Assembly (NCBI GenBank): GCA_944350275.1
Contig: CALVOK010000011.1
Coordinates: 89,698-137,315, forward strand
Reading direction: 5' to 3'
Length of the DNA stretch: 47,618 nt
DNA from: an uncultured Clostridia bacterium
GTDB lineage: Bacteria > Bacillota > Clostridia > Christensenellales > UBA1242
In this document: piece by piece, positions 23,593-31,721 of the stretch
Layout of the letters: each line of letters starts with the position of its first letter
How positions within the stretch are numbered: the stretch's first letter is position 1
Notes under the pieces: generated by a model
Told to the model about the DNA's origin: nothing
Database searches by the model: none
What the model saw: the letters and a program-made list of their open reading frames with translations, nothing else
Position numbers and translations under genes: made by a program

Positions 23593-24284
23593 GTTATACC
23601 TCCAAATCTTCTATTTCTTTTTTGATAAGTTTTTAAAGCCTTCACAAAATGTCTTTCATTAAAATCTGGCCACAAAACTTTTGGAAAATAAAGTTCACTA
23701 TAAGCCATTTGATAGAGTAAGAAATTTGAAATTCTCATCTCACCGCTAGTTCTAATTACAAAGTCAGGTTCAGGCAGATTACCAGTATCTAAAGCAGTTA
23801 AAATATCATGTTCTGTTATATTATTATAACCTTTTTGAATAAGAGAATTTACCGCTCGGACAATATCATCTCTTCCTCCATAGTTAAGTGCAAATATAAC
23901 TTCCAATCCATTATAGTTTTTTGTTTTTTCTTTCATGTCCGTTAAAGCATTTTGTAAATCCCTAGGAAATGGCTCTAGCATTCCAATAGATGATAGTTTT
24001 ATTTTGTACCTTTCAAAAATGTTTTCATCTTTTGAAATATAATTTCTTATAAGGTCAAAAATTCCATCTATTTCCTCTTTACTACGTTTCCAATTCTCAG
24101 TAGAAAAAGCAAAAAAAGTGCAGTATTTAATGCCATATTTTATGCAAAGTTTTATGGTTCTTTCTACGGCATTTATCCCCTCTTTATGCCCATAGTTTCT
24201 AGGCAAACCACGTCTTGTCGCCCACCTACCATTACCATCCATGATTATTGCTATATGATTTGGCACTTTATTTATTTTTGTCAT
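23589..24284 (-). CDS. uppS: Undecaprenyl diphosphate synthase (cis-prenyltransferase)
   Basis: This 231-residue protein shows the cis-prenyltransferase motifs HIAIIMDGNGRWATRRGLPR, CTFFAFSTENWKRSKEEI, VIFALNYGGRDDIVRAVNSL and FVIRTSGEMRISNFLLYQMA. The enzyme makes the lipid carrier for peptidoglycan. I chose the ATG at 24284, after AAAAGGA and directly before the conserved region. An in-frame TTG at 24305 lacks an SD. Confidence 0.96.
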   Translation of the reverse strand: MTKINKVPNHIAIIMDGNGRWATRRGLPRNYGHKEGINAVERTIKLCIKYGIKYCTFFAFSTENWKRSKEEIDGIFDLIRNYISKDENIFERYKIKLSSIGMLEPFPRDLQNALTDMKEKTKNYNGLEVIFALNYGGRDDIVRAVNSLIQKGYNNITEHDILTALDTGNLPEPDFVIRTSGEMRISNFLLYQMAYSELYFPKVLWPDFNERHFVKALKTYQKRNRRFGGIT

Positions 24285-24340
24285 ATAAATTCCTTTTAAT
24301 ATCAATAAGATATAATGGAATTTAAGCGCGAAATTGTAGA

Positions 24341-24907
24341 CTATACTTCCATTATTTCTTTTTCTTTAACCTTGCCATTTTCATCAATTTGTTCGCAGGC
24401 TTTATCTACAAGTTTCTGAATTTTATCTTCATAGGTATCGCGTTCATCTTCGGAAATTTCGCCACTTTTTTCGAGGTCCTTAATCATATCCATGGCATCT
24501 CTTCTTGCCCCTCGAACAGCAACTTTTGTATCCTCTGCAATTTTCTTAACAGATTTAACTATCTCCTTTCTCCTTTCTTCTGTAAGTGCTGGGAATATGA
24601 GTCTTATCGTTTTTCCGTCCTCATTTGGATTAACTCCAAGATCGGCAGCAGAGATTGCCTTTACAACATTCTTTACTTGAGATTGGTCCCAAACAGATAT
24701 TGCCAATATTCTTGCCTCTGGTACAGTTATACTTGCCATATTTTTGATAGGTGTAGGTACACCATAATAATCAATAAAAACTTTGTCAAGAATATGTGGG
24801 TTTGCTCTGCCTGCACGAATAACAAGATATTCATTCAACTGATGATTTAATGCCTTGTCAATCTCTTCTTGACAGGATAGCATTATTTCTTCTAACATTT
24901 CGTTCAT
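24341..24907 (-). CDS. frr: Ribosome recycling factor
   Basis: The protein contains the Frr pattern LVIRAGRANPHILDKVFIDY, YGVPTPIKNMASITVPEARI and LIFPALTEERRKEIVKSVKK. From the ATG at 24907, preceded by AAGGAG, it has 188 residues, the normal length. An upstream in-frame start at 25012 would add a 35-residue AT-coded tail that does not fit the family. Frr splits post-termination ribosomes with EF-G. pyrH, normally between tsf and frr, is missing. Confidence 0.96.
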   Translation of the reverse strand: MNEMLEEIMLSCQEEIDKALNHQLNEYLVIRAGRANPHILDKVFIDYYGVPTPIKNMASITVPEARILAISVWDQSQVKNVVKAISAADLGVNPNEDGKTIRLIFPALTEERRKEIVKSVKKIAEDTKVAVRGARRDAMDMIKDLEKSGEISEDERDTYEDKIQKLVDKACEQIDENGKVKEKEIMEV

Positions 24908-24926
24908 AAAAATCTCCTTACCATTT

Positions 24927-24955
24927 ATTTTACTATAAAGAAAGAAAATTTGCAA
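24927..24955 (-). promoter_or_regulatory. Predicted sigma-A promoter of frr-uppS-cdsA
   Basis: Minus-strand TTGCAA (24950-24955) and TAAAAT (24927-24932), 17-base spacer, about 20 bases before the frr start. Confidence 0.55.
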
Positions 24956-25218
24956 ACGATTTGTTATTGTTGTAATAATATTCTTTATTTTTTTATTTAA
25001 AAATAGGTGCATAAAATAATAAATTTAATAAAAAAATGTCAAATCTTTTATTATAAACTTTATAATATAAAAAGGTCTAAAAATAATTTTTTTTCTAACA
25101 ATCATATATTATTTCAAATAATTTAGAAATATATCATTTATGACATAATGAAAATTCTAAAATCTCATTTTTTTATTTTCAATTATCATTGTCACATTTA
25201 TTATTCCTACAATAATTA
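24956..25218. other. Gene-free AT-rich gap between tsf terminator and frr promoter
   Basis: The whole space from the frr start to the tsf stop is 345 bases. Besides the predicted frr promoter and the tsf terminator I see only AT-rich sequence with no ORF preceded by an SD. A second TTGACA occurs on the minus strand near 25045-25050. In many relatives pyrH (UMP kinase) fills this place; no remnant is recognisable. Confidence 0.6.
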
Positions 25219-25246
25219 AAAATATGACTGATTTCTCAGTCATATT
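25219..25246 (-). terminator. Intrinsic terminator of rpsB-tsf
   Basis: Minus-strand AATATGACTGA (25246-25236) pairs perfectly with TCAGTCATATT (25231-25221) around GAAA, followed by TTTAATTATT. It ends the rpsB-tsf operon. Confidence 0.85.
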
Positions 25247-25252
25247 TACATA

Positions 25253-25909
25253 TTACTTATTTCCTTTCATTTGTTTTTCAACTTCTTCTGCTAAGTTGTC
25301 ATTTCGTTTTTCAAGTCCCTCGCCCATTTCATATCTAACAAATCTTCTTACAGAAATTTTTTCACCAATCTGATATGTTTTTTCATTTACATACTCTGCG
25401 ATGGTTTTGCTTGGGTCTTTAACAAATGGTTGTTCCATAAGGCAAACATCTTGATAAAACTTTTTAATTCTTCCTTCAACCATTTTTTCAATAATTTGAG
25501 CAGGCTTTCCTTCGTTTAAAGATTGATTTCTGAAAATCTCTTTTTCTTTTTCAACCTCTTCTGCAGGAACATCCTCAATCTTTAAATATTTTGGAGCAGC
25601 AGCGGCAATTTGCAATGCAATATCATGACCAAATTGCTGAAAATCATCTGTCTTAGCAACAAAATCTGTCTCACAATTTATTTCAACAAGAACACCAATC
25701 TTTCCACCCATATGAATATATGAGGTAACGATACCTTCAGATGCTATTCTTGATTGTTTCTTTGCTACGGCAGCAATACCCTTTTCTCTAAGCCATGTAA
25801 TAGCCTTATCAAAGTCACCATCACTTTCTGTGAGTGCTTTTTTACAGTCCATCATGCCAGCATTTGTTTTTGCTCTAAGTTCTGCAACGTCTTTTGCGGT
25901 AAAATTCAT
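25253..25909 (-). CDS. tsf: Translation elongation factor Ts
   Basis: The 218-residue protein starts [20 protein letters not shown] and contains [20 protein letters not shown], the UBA-like N-terminal domain, and the core [22 protein letters not shown]-Ts recycles EF-Tu-GDP. The ATG at 25909 has SD AAAGGAGAG. An in-frame upstream start (25933) precedes the SD and is rejected. The length is at the short end for Firmicute EF-Ts. The gap to rpsB is 4 bases. Confidence 0.96.
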   Translation of the reverse strand: MNFTAKDVAELRAKTNAGMMDCKKALTESDGDFDKAITWLREKGIAAVAKKQSRIASEGIVTSYIHMGGKIGVLVEINCETDFVAKTDDFQQFGHDIALQIAAAAPKYLKIEDVPAEEVEKEKEIFRNQSLNEGKPAQIIEKMVEGRIKKFYQDVCLMEQPFVKDPSKTIAEYVNEKTYQIGEKISVRRFVRYEMGEGLEKRNDNLAEEVEKQMKGNK

Positions 25910-25913
25910 TGTC

Positions 25914-26834
25914 CTACTCTCCTTTATCTTCATTTTTTTCGTCAGAAACTACTTCTGCACTTGTTTCTTCTTTCTTTTCTTCTTTAGCCTCTTTTTTTAC
26001 CTCAGGCTTTTTCTTTGCAGACTTCTTTTTAGAAGTTTTTTTACTTCTATTTTCTTCGCCTGCCTCAGCAATTTCAAGATTAGGTTTGGTCTCAGCAAGA
26101 GCCTTCTCTATATCAATGTCCTCATCTTGCTCATCATCTTTTTTAAGAGATACACCTTCTTTTGCTTCAATTACTGCATCAGCAATGGCAGAGGCAATCA
26201 ATTTAACAGAACGAATAGCATCATCATTTCCTGGTATAACATAATCAATATGGTCAGGATTACCATTTGTGTCAACAAGAGCAACCATTGGAATGTTTAA
26301 AAGTTTACATTCATTTACACAGATATGTTCAATATTAGGGTCAACAACGAAAACTACACCTGGGAGTTCTCTCATCTCCTTAATTCCTCCAAGATTTCTC
26401 TCGAGTTTATCTCTCTCTGCTTTCAAAAGAGTTACCTCTTTTTTAGGAAGAAGGTCGAATTCACCTACTTTTTCCATTTGATTAAGTTTGTTAAGCCTTT
26501 CAATTCTAGACTTGATAGTCTTAAAGTTTGTAAGGCATCCGCCAAGCCAACGAGTATTGATGTAAAACATTCCACATCTCTCTGCCTCTTCTTTGACAGC
26601 ATCTTGTGCCTGTTTTTTAGTTCCTACGAAAAGAACATTTTTGCCTGAAGCAATGACATCACGTACAAATTGGTATGCTTTGTCTATTTGCTCAGATGTT
26701 TGTTCTAGATTGATGATGTGAATATCATTTCTAGCAGTAAAAATGTATTTTTTCATCTTAGGGTTCCATTTTCTAGTCTGGTGACCAAAATGAACACCTG
26801 CCTCTAGAAGTTGTTTCATTGAAATAACTGACAT
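25914..26834 (-). CDS. rpsB: 30S ribosomal protein S2 with Lys/Glu-rich C-terminal extension
   Basis: From [20 protein letters not shown] the protein contains the S2 core: [40 protein letters not shown] and [20 protein letters not shown]. The start (26834) has SD AAGGAGG. It has 306 residues, against the usual 230-260. The extra part, after about residue 235, is acidic, then has a stretch [20 protein letters not shown] and an acidic end. The tail is coded continuously and in frame, so it looks real. Confidence 0.96.
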   Translation of the reverse strand: MSVISMKQLLEAGVHFGHQTRKWNPKMKKYIFTARNDIHIINLEQTSEQIDKAYQFVRDVIASGKNVLFVGTKKQAQDAVKEEAERCGMFYINTRWLGGCLTNFKTIKSRIERLNKLNQMEKVGEFDLLPKKEVTLLKAERDKLERNLGGIKEMRELPGVVFVVDPNIEHICVNECKLLNIPMVALVDTNGNPDHIDYVIPGNDDAIRSVKLIASAIADAVIEAKEGVSLKKDDEQDEDIDIEKALAETKPNLEIAEAGEENRSKKTSKKKSAKKKPEVKKEAKEEKKEETSAEVVSDEKNEDKGE

Positions 26835-26910
26835 ATTATCCTCCTTTTGTTTTTGTCCTTCCTTATAGTTTTCTATCTCCAAATTGCGACCACAGATATA
26901 AATCTTTTAA

Positions 26911-26939
26911 GTTGTACATGGTATCGTTTTTTGTACAAC
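26911..26939 (-). promoter_or_regulatory. Hairpin in the rpsB leader
   Basis: GTTGTACA (minus strand, 26939-26932) pairs perfectly with TGTACAAC (26918-26911) across a 13-base loop. The rpsB 5'UTR is about 160 bases, long for this genome, and there is no T-run after the hairpin. This may be a ribosomal-protein autoregulatory leader; no known family is recognised. Confidence 0.5.
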
Positions 26940-26999
26940 AAGTTTTAGGCAACTGCAACTGAATATTCTATAAGTGCATATTTGTCCAATGACTCAAGT

Positions 27000-27028
27000 A
27001 TTATATCACAAACTATATTTATTGTCAA
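27000..27028 (-). promoter_or_regulatory. Sigma-A promoter of rpsB-tsf
   Basis: Minus-strand TTGACA (27023-27028) and TATAAT (27000-27005), both perfect, 17-base spacer. Confidence 0.88.
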
Positions 27029-27050
27029 CTTTTTTATCAAAATATACAAA

Positions 27051-27071
27051 AAATTCCTGACTATTCAGGAA
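27051..27071 (-). terminator. secDF terminator overlapping the secF stop codon
   Basis: Minus-strand TTCCTGA (27071-27065) pairs with TCAGGAA (27060-27054) around ATAG, followed by TTTTTT. The secF stop codon TAG lies in the loop, so the last codons form the first arm. Confidence 0.8.
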
Positions 27072-28131
27072 CTTTTTTGTCAACTTTAGATTTAACTGTC
27101 TTTGCTCTTTTCCTTTCTTTGTATAATACTGAGCAAAAACTTGGTAACAAAAACTGAGATGTGTAGAATGTTACAATCAAACCAATCATAATACCAAGAG
27201 CGACCTCTCGCACACCCTCAACGGCAAGTACGGAAAATATTATTGTAACTACAAAAAGTACTGCATATATGATTGCTCTATTAAATGTTGTCTCTTTTGT
27301 TGTTGCATTTGCAATTTCGCTAAATTTAACCTTTTCAAATCTGCCAGACTTTATGTTTGATTTTAATTTTGAATAATAGTAAATCAAGTTAAATATTGAA
27401 AGCAGGAATGTTGATAGAATTATAATTGCAAGAGAAAGATTTATTGTTAATCTAAATATTAGAATAAGACCAAGCAACATAAAAATGTCTATTGCAATTT
27501 GCATAATTCCAACCAAAAATATACTTGGATTATTTCTAAATGCAATATAGCAAGCCATAACTAAATAACCAACTACAATACAAGCAACTGTGCCTGTTAT
27601 CCACGAAAAATCCGCTTCTGATGGTGCGTAATCAATGTTTGAAACTGCTTTTTCATAATTCGAATAACCAAATGCAGTTATTAAACTACTTCTTACATCA
27701 TTGTTTTTGGCAATTATGCTATTGTAGTCACTTGACAAATTTTGATAGGTCACTTCAACTGCCTGTCCACGACCAATAACATAGTCATCAATGGTCATTG
27801 TCGTTGTTCTAAAACCATCAATTTCGAGGCCATTATCATTTAAAACAATCTCTATTTTTTTATAAATTTCATCTAAATCATTACTATCATTTAGATCATA
27901 ACTTGTAACATCTTCACCAAAACGATTTTCATTGTTTACATATATTTTAACAACGCTCTCGCCTGTAAAATCACTTCCCAAATTAAAACCTACTGTTGAA
28001 ATAAGAATAATTCCGACAAGCAATATTATTGCTGGAACAATTAAAAAATACAAGAAATTTTTAGTAATATTAAATTTCGATGATATTATCTTTTTATTTA
28101 GTGAAAACTTTTCTTTTTTTATACTAGTCAT
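27061..28131 (-). CDS. secF: Protein translocase subunit SecF (divergent)
   Basis: This 356-residue protein has the SecF layout: a first membrane helix, GFNLGSDFTGESVVKIYV (SecF signature), a periplasmic domain, and five further helices (about 180-335). With SecD it aids late protein translocation using the proton gradient. The helix that normally reads SINDTVVVFDRIREN here reads LLSIFNLIYYYSKLKSN, so the conserved aspartates are gone. The later arginine (TTFNRAIIYAV) is kept. The C-terminus is Lys/Arg-rich. It overlaps secD by 8 bases. SD GGAGG. Confidence 0.9.
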   Translation of the reverse strand: MTSIKKEKFSLNKKIISSKFNITKNFLYFLIVPAIILLVGIILISTVGFNLGSDFTGESVVKIYVNNENRFGEDVTSYDLNDSNDLDEIYKKIEIVLNDNGLEIDGFRTTTMTIDDYVIGRGQAVEVTYQNLSSDYNSIIAKNNDVRSSLITAFGYSNYEKAVSNIDYAPSEADFSWITGTVACIVVGYLVMACYIAFRNNPSIFLVGIMQIAIDIFMLLGLILIFRLTINLSLAIIILSTFLLSIFNLIYYYSKLKSNIKSGRFEKVKFSEIANATTKETTFNRAIIYAVLFVVTIIFSVLAVEGVREVALGIMIGLIVTFYTSQFLLPSFCSVLYKERKRAKTVKSKVDKKVPE

Positions 28132-29623
28132 TTATGTTACCTCCTTCAACATTTTCGGTAACTACTGCTTGTTTATCTTGTGTATTTTCTACAATGCTAT
28201 CTTCGCCTGGCATACTATTTAATGCTATGTTATCATCCTTTATTTCTTTAATGTCCTTTTCTCGATATAGTCCAAGTCTCTTAGATTTTGTGCTATTTAA
28301 AGGCAAATATATGTTGAGTAAATATCTTGTAACAACAAGAGAAATAAATACAGATAATATAGAGCCCAGTAGCATCATAATGCCAAAACCTTTCAAATAA
28401 GATGGTGCAAATATCCAAATTACAATTGCTACCAAGGCAATTATTACATGACTATCTAATATAGTCCATAATGATTTTTTCAGTCCACCTTTGAAAGATA
28501 GATGAATTTTCTTTCCTATTGAATACTCACTTTTTATACTTTCAAAAATTACAACGTTTGCAATGATAGACATAAAGAAAGCGAAAATACATCCAAACAT
28601 TGTTGCAAGATTTAAAATCACAAAAGGTATTGCCTGCATAAAGAACACAAACAATATAAGATAGAAAATTGTAGACAAAGTACCTAAAAGTCCTAGGTCT
28701 TTATATTTAATAATTAGAAGAATCAAAGTAAGTACAATAGTAAGCAAACTTGCAATTCCAAGGTAAAGCAAAGTATTTTGACCCAAAACTGCACTAATTT
28801 CACTTTTTTCTGGATAGGATAAGTTAAGTCCTAATGCCCCACCTGTTATAATGTAAGAAAGCCTTGCCTGTGATGTACCATTCGTAGCACTCACAGAACC
28901 ACTTGCCAAGTTTGGAGAATAATAGTCACTGCTTGAGTTTATTGCAAAAGTAATATTTGTGTCTATGTCGTCAATACTTATGCTATCTGAAAGGAGATTA
29001 TCCTCGGCAACCTGCTCAATGTAGATATATACATTTGACTCCCCAATTTCATCTGCATCAGTGAGCATATTTTCAAGACGGATTTTGCCTGAATTTGTGA
29101 ATTCAAGTACAACAGTATAATTGCTATTGTCGTAATCGTATCCAACATATGCATAATCAATATCATTACTATTAAGATATACAGGAGGTTCTGTAACCGT
29201 ATCTGAAACCTCAGTAAGAGTTATAAATATTTCCTCTCCATCAGCAAGATAATCAAAAACTGAATCGGTAGTTTGAACACCAGATGCCTCAATTCTAATC
29301 TTATCACCCTGTCTTGATACATAAAGTTCAGGAAAAGCCTCTCCAGTGCTTGTTCCATTATTACTAAACACATTTTCCACTTTGCTAAGAGCATTATCTA
29401 TTGTCTCAGTCAAATCATAACTAGAATTATTATTTTTTAATTCTGCACTATATATAGCGGAAACACCACCGTTTATGTCTATTCCCTTTTGGACAGCCCC
29501 AAGAAAACCATTGTATCTATCAGTGGTTGTTGGAACATTAAAAGGACATACACTCAAAAGTATGCCTAATAATGCTATTATAATGAGTAAAACAAAATTT
29601 ACAACTGAGTACTTCTTTAACAT
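28124..29623 (-). CDS. secD: Protein translocase subunit SecD (divergent)
   Basis: This 499-residue protein has a first membrane helix, the SecD motif GAVQKGIDINGGVSAIYSAE (canonical GLDLkGG), a large exported P1-type domain, and five C-terminal helices (about 275-440). The fourth-helix motif normally GMAVDANVLIFERI reads FMSIIANVVIFESI. The proton-conducting aspartate is therefore isoleucine, although the neighbouring ANVVIFE and TILDSHV segments align well. An acidic C-terminal tail of about 50 residues follows. It has its own promoter. Confidence 0.92.
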   Translation of the reverse strand: MLKKYSVVNFVLLIIIALLGILLSVCPFNVPTTTDRYNGFLGAVQKGIDINGGVSAIYSAELKNNNSSYDLTETIDNALSKVENVFSNNGTSTGEAFPELYVSRQGDKIRIEASGVQTTDSVFDYLADGEEIFITLTEVSDTVTEPPVYLNSNDIDYAYVGYDYDNSNYTVVLEFTNSGKIRLENMLTDADEIGESNVYIYIEQVAEDNLLSDSISIDDIDTNITFAINSSSDYYSPNLASGSVSATNGTSQARLSYIITGGALGLNLSYPEKSEISAVLGQNTLLYLGIASLLTIVLTLILLIIKYKDLGLLGTLSTIFYLILFVFFMQAIPFVILNLATMFGCIFAFFMSIIANVVIFESIKSEYSIGKKIHLSFKGGLKKSLWTILDSHVIIALVAIVIWIFAPSYLKGFGIMMLLGSILSVFISLVVTRYLLNIYLPLNSTKSKRLGLYREKDIKEIKDDNIALNSMPGEDSIVENTQDKQAVVTENVEGGNIND

Positions 29624-29663
29624 TTATAATCCTTTTAATTGTATTTTAATGTCTAACATCATA

Positions 29664-29692
29664 ATTATAAAGAATTAAAAGGACTATGTCAA
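29664..29692 (-). promoter_or_regulatory. Sigma-A promoter of secD-secF
   Basis: Minus-strand TTGACA (29687-29692) and TATAAT (29664-29669), both perfect, 17-base spacer. Confidence 0.85.
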
Positions 29693-29705
29693 TTAAATTT
29701 GAGTT

Positions 29706-30125
29706 TTAGTTTGCACTTTTTTTAATATTTACACTAATTATTCCACAAATGGCGCCTATAACTGCTCCAAAAACGGCATCTGTAAGCAATGTTATGTCAA
29801 AAGTAAATGAACCACTGAGAATTGAAAATACCAAAAATGCCATTAGAGTATAGATAAAACCAATCAAGAGTCCGCTAACTAGTCCTAATTCTTTACACTT
29901 TTTAAGTCCAAGAAAAACTCCTAAAAATATACTTACCCCTTTTATTACTTGATTTACAGGTGCAATAGCACTATCTGAAATATTTGTGAATTTTAATAAA
30001 AAAGCAAAAACTAGAACTAAAACAAGAGAGGTACAAAGCGAAATCAAAACTCCTTTTGCTATATACTTAACAATTGGATTTTTATTTTTTGCTTTTTGTA
30101 TATTAATTTTTGTTTTCAATTTCAT
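29706..30125 (-). CDS. Small four-helix membrane protein (possibly TIGR04086 family)
   Basis: This 139-residue protein has a basic N-terminus and four predicted membrane helices (about 25-48, 58-77, 82-103 and 109-130) rich in Gly, for example VNQVIKGVSIFLGVFLGLKK, CKELGLVSGLLIGFIYTLMA and FGAVIGAICGIISVNIKKSA. Size, topology and place between yajC and secD fit the TIGR04086 family found beside yajC in many Clostridia; this assignment is from memory. Function unknown. SD AAAGGAG. Confidence 0.6.
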   Translation of the reverse strand: MKLKTKINIQKAKNKNPIVKYIAKGVLISLCTSLVLVLVFAFLLKFTNISDSAIAPVNQVIKGVSIFLGVFLGLKKCKELGLVSGLLIGFIYTLMAFLVFSILSGSFTFDITLLTDAVFGAVIGAICGIISVNIKKSAN

Positions 30126-30183
30126 GATTGACTCCTTTTTAAAAAAATATACTTGTGACTAATAAATAAATATGTTTATATAT

Positions 30184-30215
30184 TAAAAAAAATAACTTTC
30201 TTTTATGAAAGTTAT
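30184..30215 (-). terminator. Terminator of the transglutaminase-like gene
   Basis: Minus-strand ATAACTTTC (30215-30207) pairs with GAAAGTTAT (30200-30192) around ATAAAA, followed by eight Ts. With the promoter at 31124-31152 it makes the upstream gene a single-gene unit. Confidence 0.85.
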
Positions 30216-30285
30216 ATAATTTTATTACACAAATGTTAAATTTGATTATTAATTTTTATTATCTTTTTAAGTTAAATAGTAATAT

Positions 30286-31116
30286 CTAGTCATATTTTTC
30301 ATTTAGAATATCTGCAACAGTCAAATTTTCAGTAATAAATTTTTCTTTATGTTCTCTTAAGTTATCTTTAAAAACTTTATATTCTTTGACAGTCGTTAAA
30401 AAGTTATTGTATTGTTTGTCATTATTTGAAAGAAAATCATTTCTATTATATAAATATGTTAAAAACCCTAAACCATAAAATCTTTTATTTAATGCATCCA
30501 TATTAGCATATTTATAATACCTATTTTGTTTTAAAACAGGTTCTTGTGATAGCATTTTTCTATCTTCTATGAGGTCATCCTGTGAAATTTTTTGCATTTC
30601 CATAAAGTTGAAAACCCTATAGTATAAGTCTTTTTCCATAACCATATAACTTGAAGCATCAAAAACATATTCTTTATCATAAAGTTTAAATAAGCATATA
30701 GAATGAAAAACGCCATTGTTTATTCTAAAAGGATTGATTGAGCCAAAAACCAATTCAACCTTTATAGGTGCCTCAAGTGCAAAATAGTATGCACATTCAT
30801 GACACATAGCCTCCTCACAATATACATCCTTAAACAATTTGTTAGCATGAACAAATCTGCCCTTACCAAAAGACTTGTCCACACTATACCACCCATCTTT
30901 TTCTTTTTTTATATTTTTCCTAAAATAGTTTATGTAACTCGAATTTGATATTTTTTTATTATAATAATGATTTTCACAAAAAATACGAACCATAAAGCAA
31001 AAGACTTCTCTTTCTTTCAGTGGATGTTGTTTTGCTTTTTGGTACGTATAATAAGAATATGAGGCCTCTTCAATCAATCTTTTTTTTAAAAATTTTTCGG
31101 AGTCGTATATCTTCAT
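30286..31116 (-). CDS. Uncharacterised protein with possible transglutaminase-like Cys-His-Asp triad
   Basis: I do not recognise this 276-residue soluble protein. It is rich in Tyr, Phe, Lys and Asn. A candidate catalytic set in papain/transglutaminase order is visible: Cys in CEEAMCHECAYYFALEAPIK (about 103-122), His in NGVFHSICLFKLYD (about 147) and Asp in KEYVFDASSYMVM (about 161). The spacing, with Cys at a helix start and His and Asp on successive strands, fits that fold. No signal peptide is present. The promoter's -10 lies only 7 bases before the ATG and there is no SD, so the mRNA may be leaderless. It is monocistronic. Confidence 0.75.
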   Translation of the reverse strand: MKIYDSEKFLKKRLIEEASYSYYTYQKAKQHPLKEREVFCFMVRIFCENHYYNKKISNSSYINYFRKNIKKEKDGWYSVDKSFGKGRFVHANKLFKDVYCEEAMCHECAYYFALEAPIKVELVFGSINPFRINNGVFHSICLFKLYDKEYVFDASSYMVMEKDLYYRVFNFMEMQKISQDDLIEDRKMLSQEPVLKQNRYYKYANMDALNKRFYGLGFLTYLYNRNDFLSNNDKQYNNFLTTVKEYKVFKDNLREHKEKFITENLTVADILNEKYD

Positions 31117-31123
31117 CAGTTAT

Positions 31124-31152
31124 ATTTTACTATACCTTTTCAAATATGTCAA
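31124..31152 (-). promoter_or_regulatory. Promoter of the transglutaminase-like gene, giving a leaderless mRNA
   Basis: Minus-strand TTGACA (31147-31152) and TAAAAT (31124-31129), 17-base spacer. Seven bases (ATAACTG) separate the -10 from the ATG, so transcription should begin at or next to the start codon. Confidence 0.7.
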
Positions 31153-31155
31153 TAT

Positions 31156-31173
31156 CAATTTGACGTCAAATTG
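31156..31173. promoter_or_regulatory. 18-bp perfect palindrome, candidate operator
   Basis: CAATTTGACGTCAAATTG is a perfect 18-bp palindrome 3 bases upstream of the -35 of the transglutaminase-like gene and just after the yajC terminator. Position and symmetry suggest a binding site for a dimeric regulator. Confidence 0.55.
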
Positions 31174-31206
31174 AAAAAAGAAGGGTTTTAGTCCTTCTTT
31201 TTACCT
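31174..31206 (-). terminator. yajC terminator overlapping the stop codon
   Basis: Minus-strand AAAAAGAAGG pairs with CCTTCTTTTT around ACTAAAAC, with a T-run. The first arm encodes the last lysines of YajC, and the stop codon is in the loop. Confidence 0.8.
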
Positions 31207-31649
31207 TTTTTGCTATTTTTTACATTGTTATCAACCTTTTCGGATTGACTTGACGAAGTTGCATTATCTTCTGCATTATTAGTTGTCTCAACTGCATTAT
31301 CTTGGCTAACTTCTTTATTTTCCGCCACCTGAGAGACAGTTGCTTTTTCACTAGTAGATTCCTCGTCTTTTATTATAGTGTAGATAGAATATGCATCAAT
31401 AGACAGATAACTTTTATTCTTGCCTGTTCCTGTTTCAATTGTAACAATTTTTTTGTTGTCATCTAAGTGTAGGTCAACAATGGTACCATATACTCCACTT
31501 GTTGTTATAATTTTATCCCCACGTTTTAGTGAATTTGTCTGCTCTTGTATCTTTTGATTTTCTTTTTTGTTTCTTAGCGATATTAATATAGGATAAATAA
31601 TTATTAATAACACTATAAAGACAATCAAAATAATTTGTGTTGCGTTCAT
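31188..31649 (-). CDS. yajC: Preprotein translocase subunit YajC
   Basis: This 153-residue protein has one N-terminal membrane helix (about 4-25) followed by LRNKKENQKIQEQTNSLKRG and DKIITTSGVYGTIVDLHLDD, the YajC signature. The C-terminal 50 residues are low-complexity (Ser/Asn/Asp-rich, ending in KKGKKKD), which makes it longer than the usual 90-110. YajC associates with SecDF. It lies about 70 bases after thrS, with SD AGGAGG. Confidence 0.93.
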   Translation of the reverse strand: MNATQIILIVFIVLLIIIYPILISLRNKKENQKIQEQTNSLKRGDKIITTSGVYGTIVDLHLDDNKKIVTIETGTGKNKSYLSIDAYSIYTIIKDEESTSEKATVSQVAENKEVSQDNAVETTNNAEDNATSSSQSEKVDNNVKNSKKGKKKD

Positions 31650-31721
31650 ATTCGCCTCCTGTCCTTACTTTATTTCTTTATAAGTCTAACATAAATATAT
31701 TCATTTTCAAAATGATTTAAA

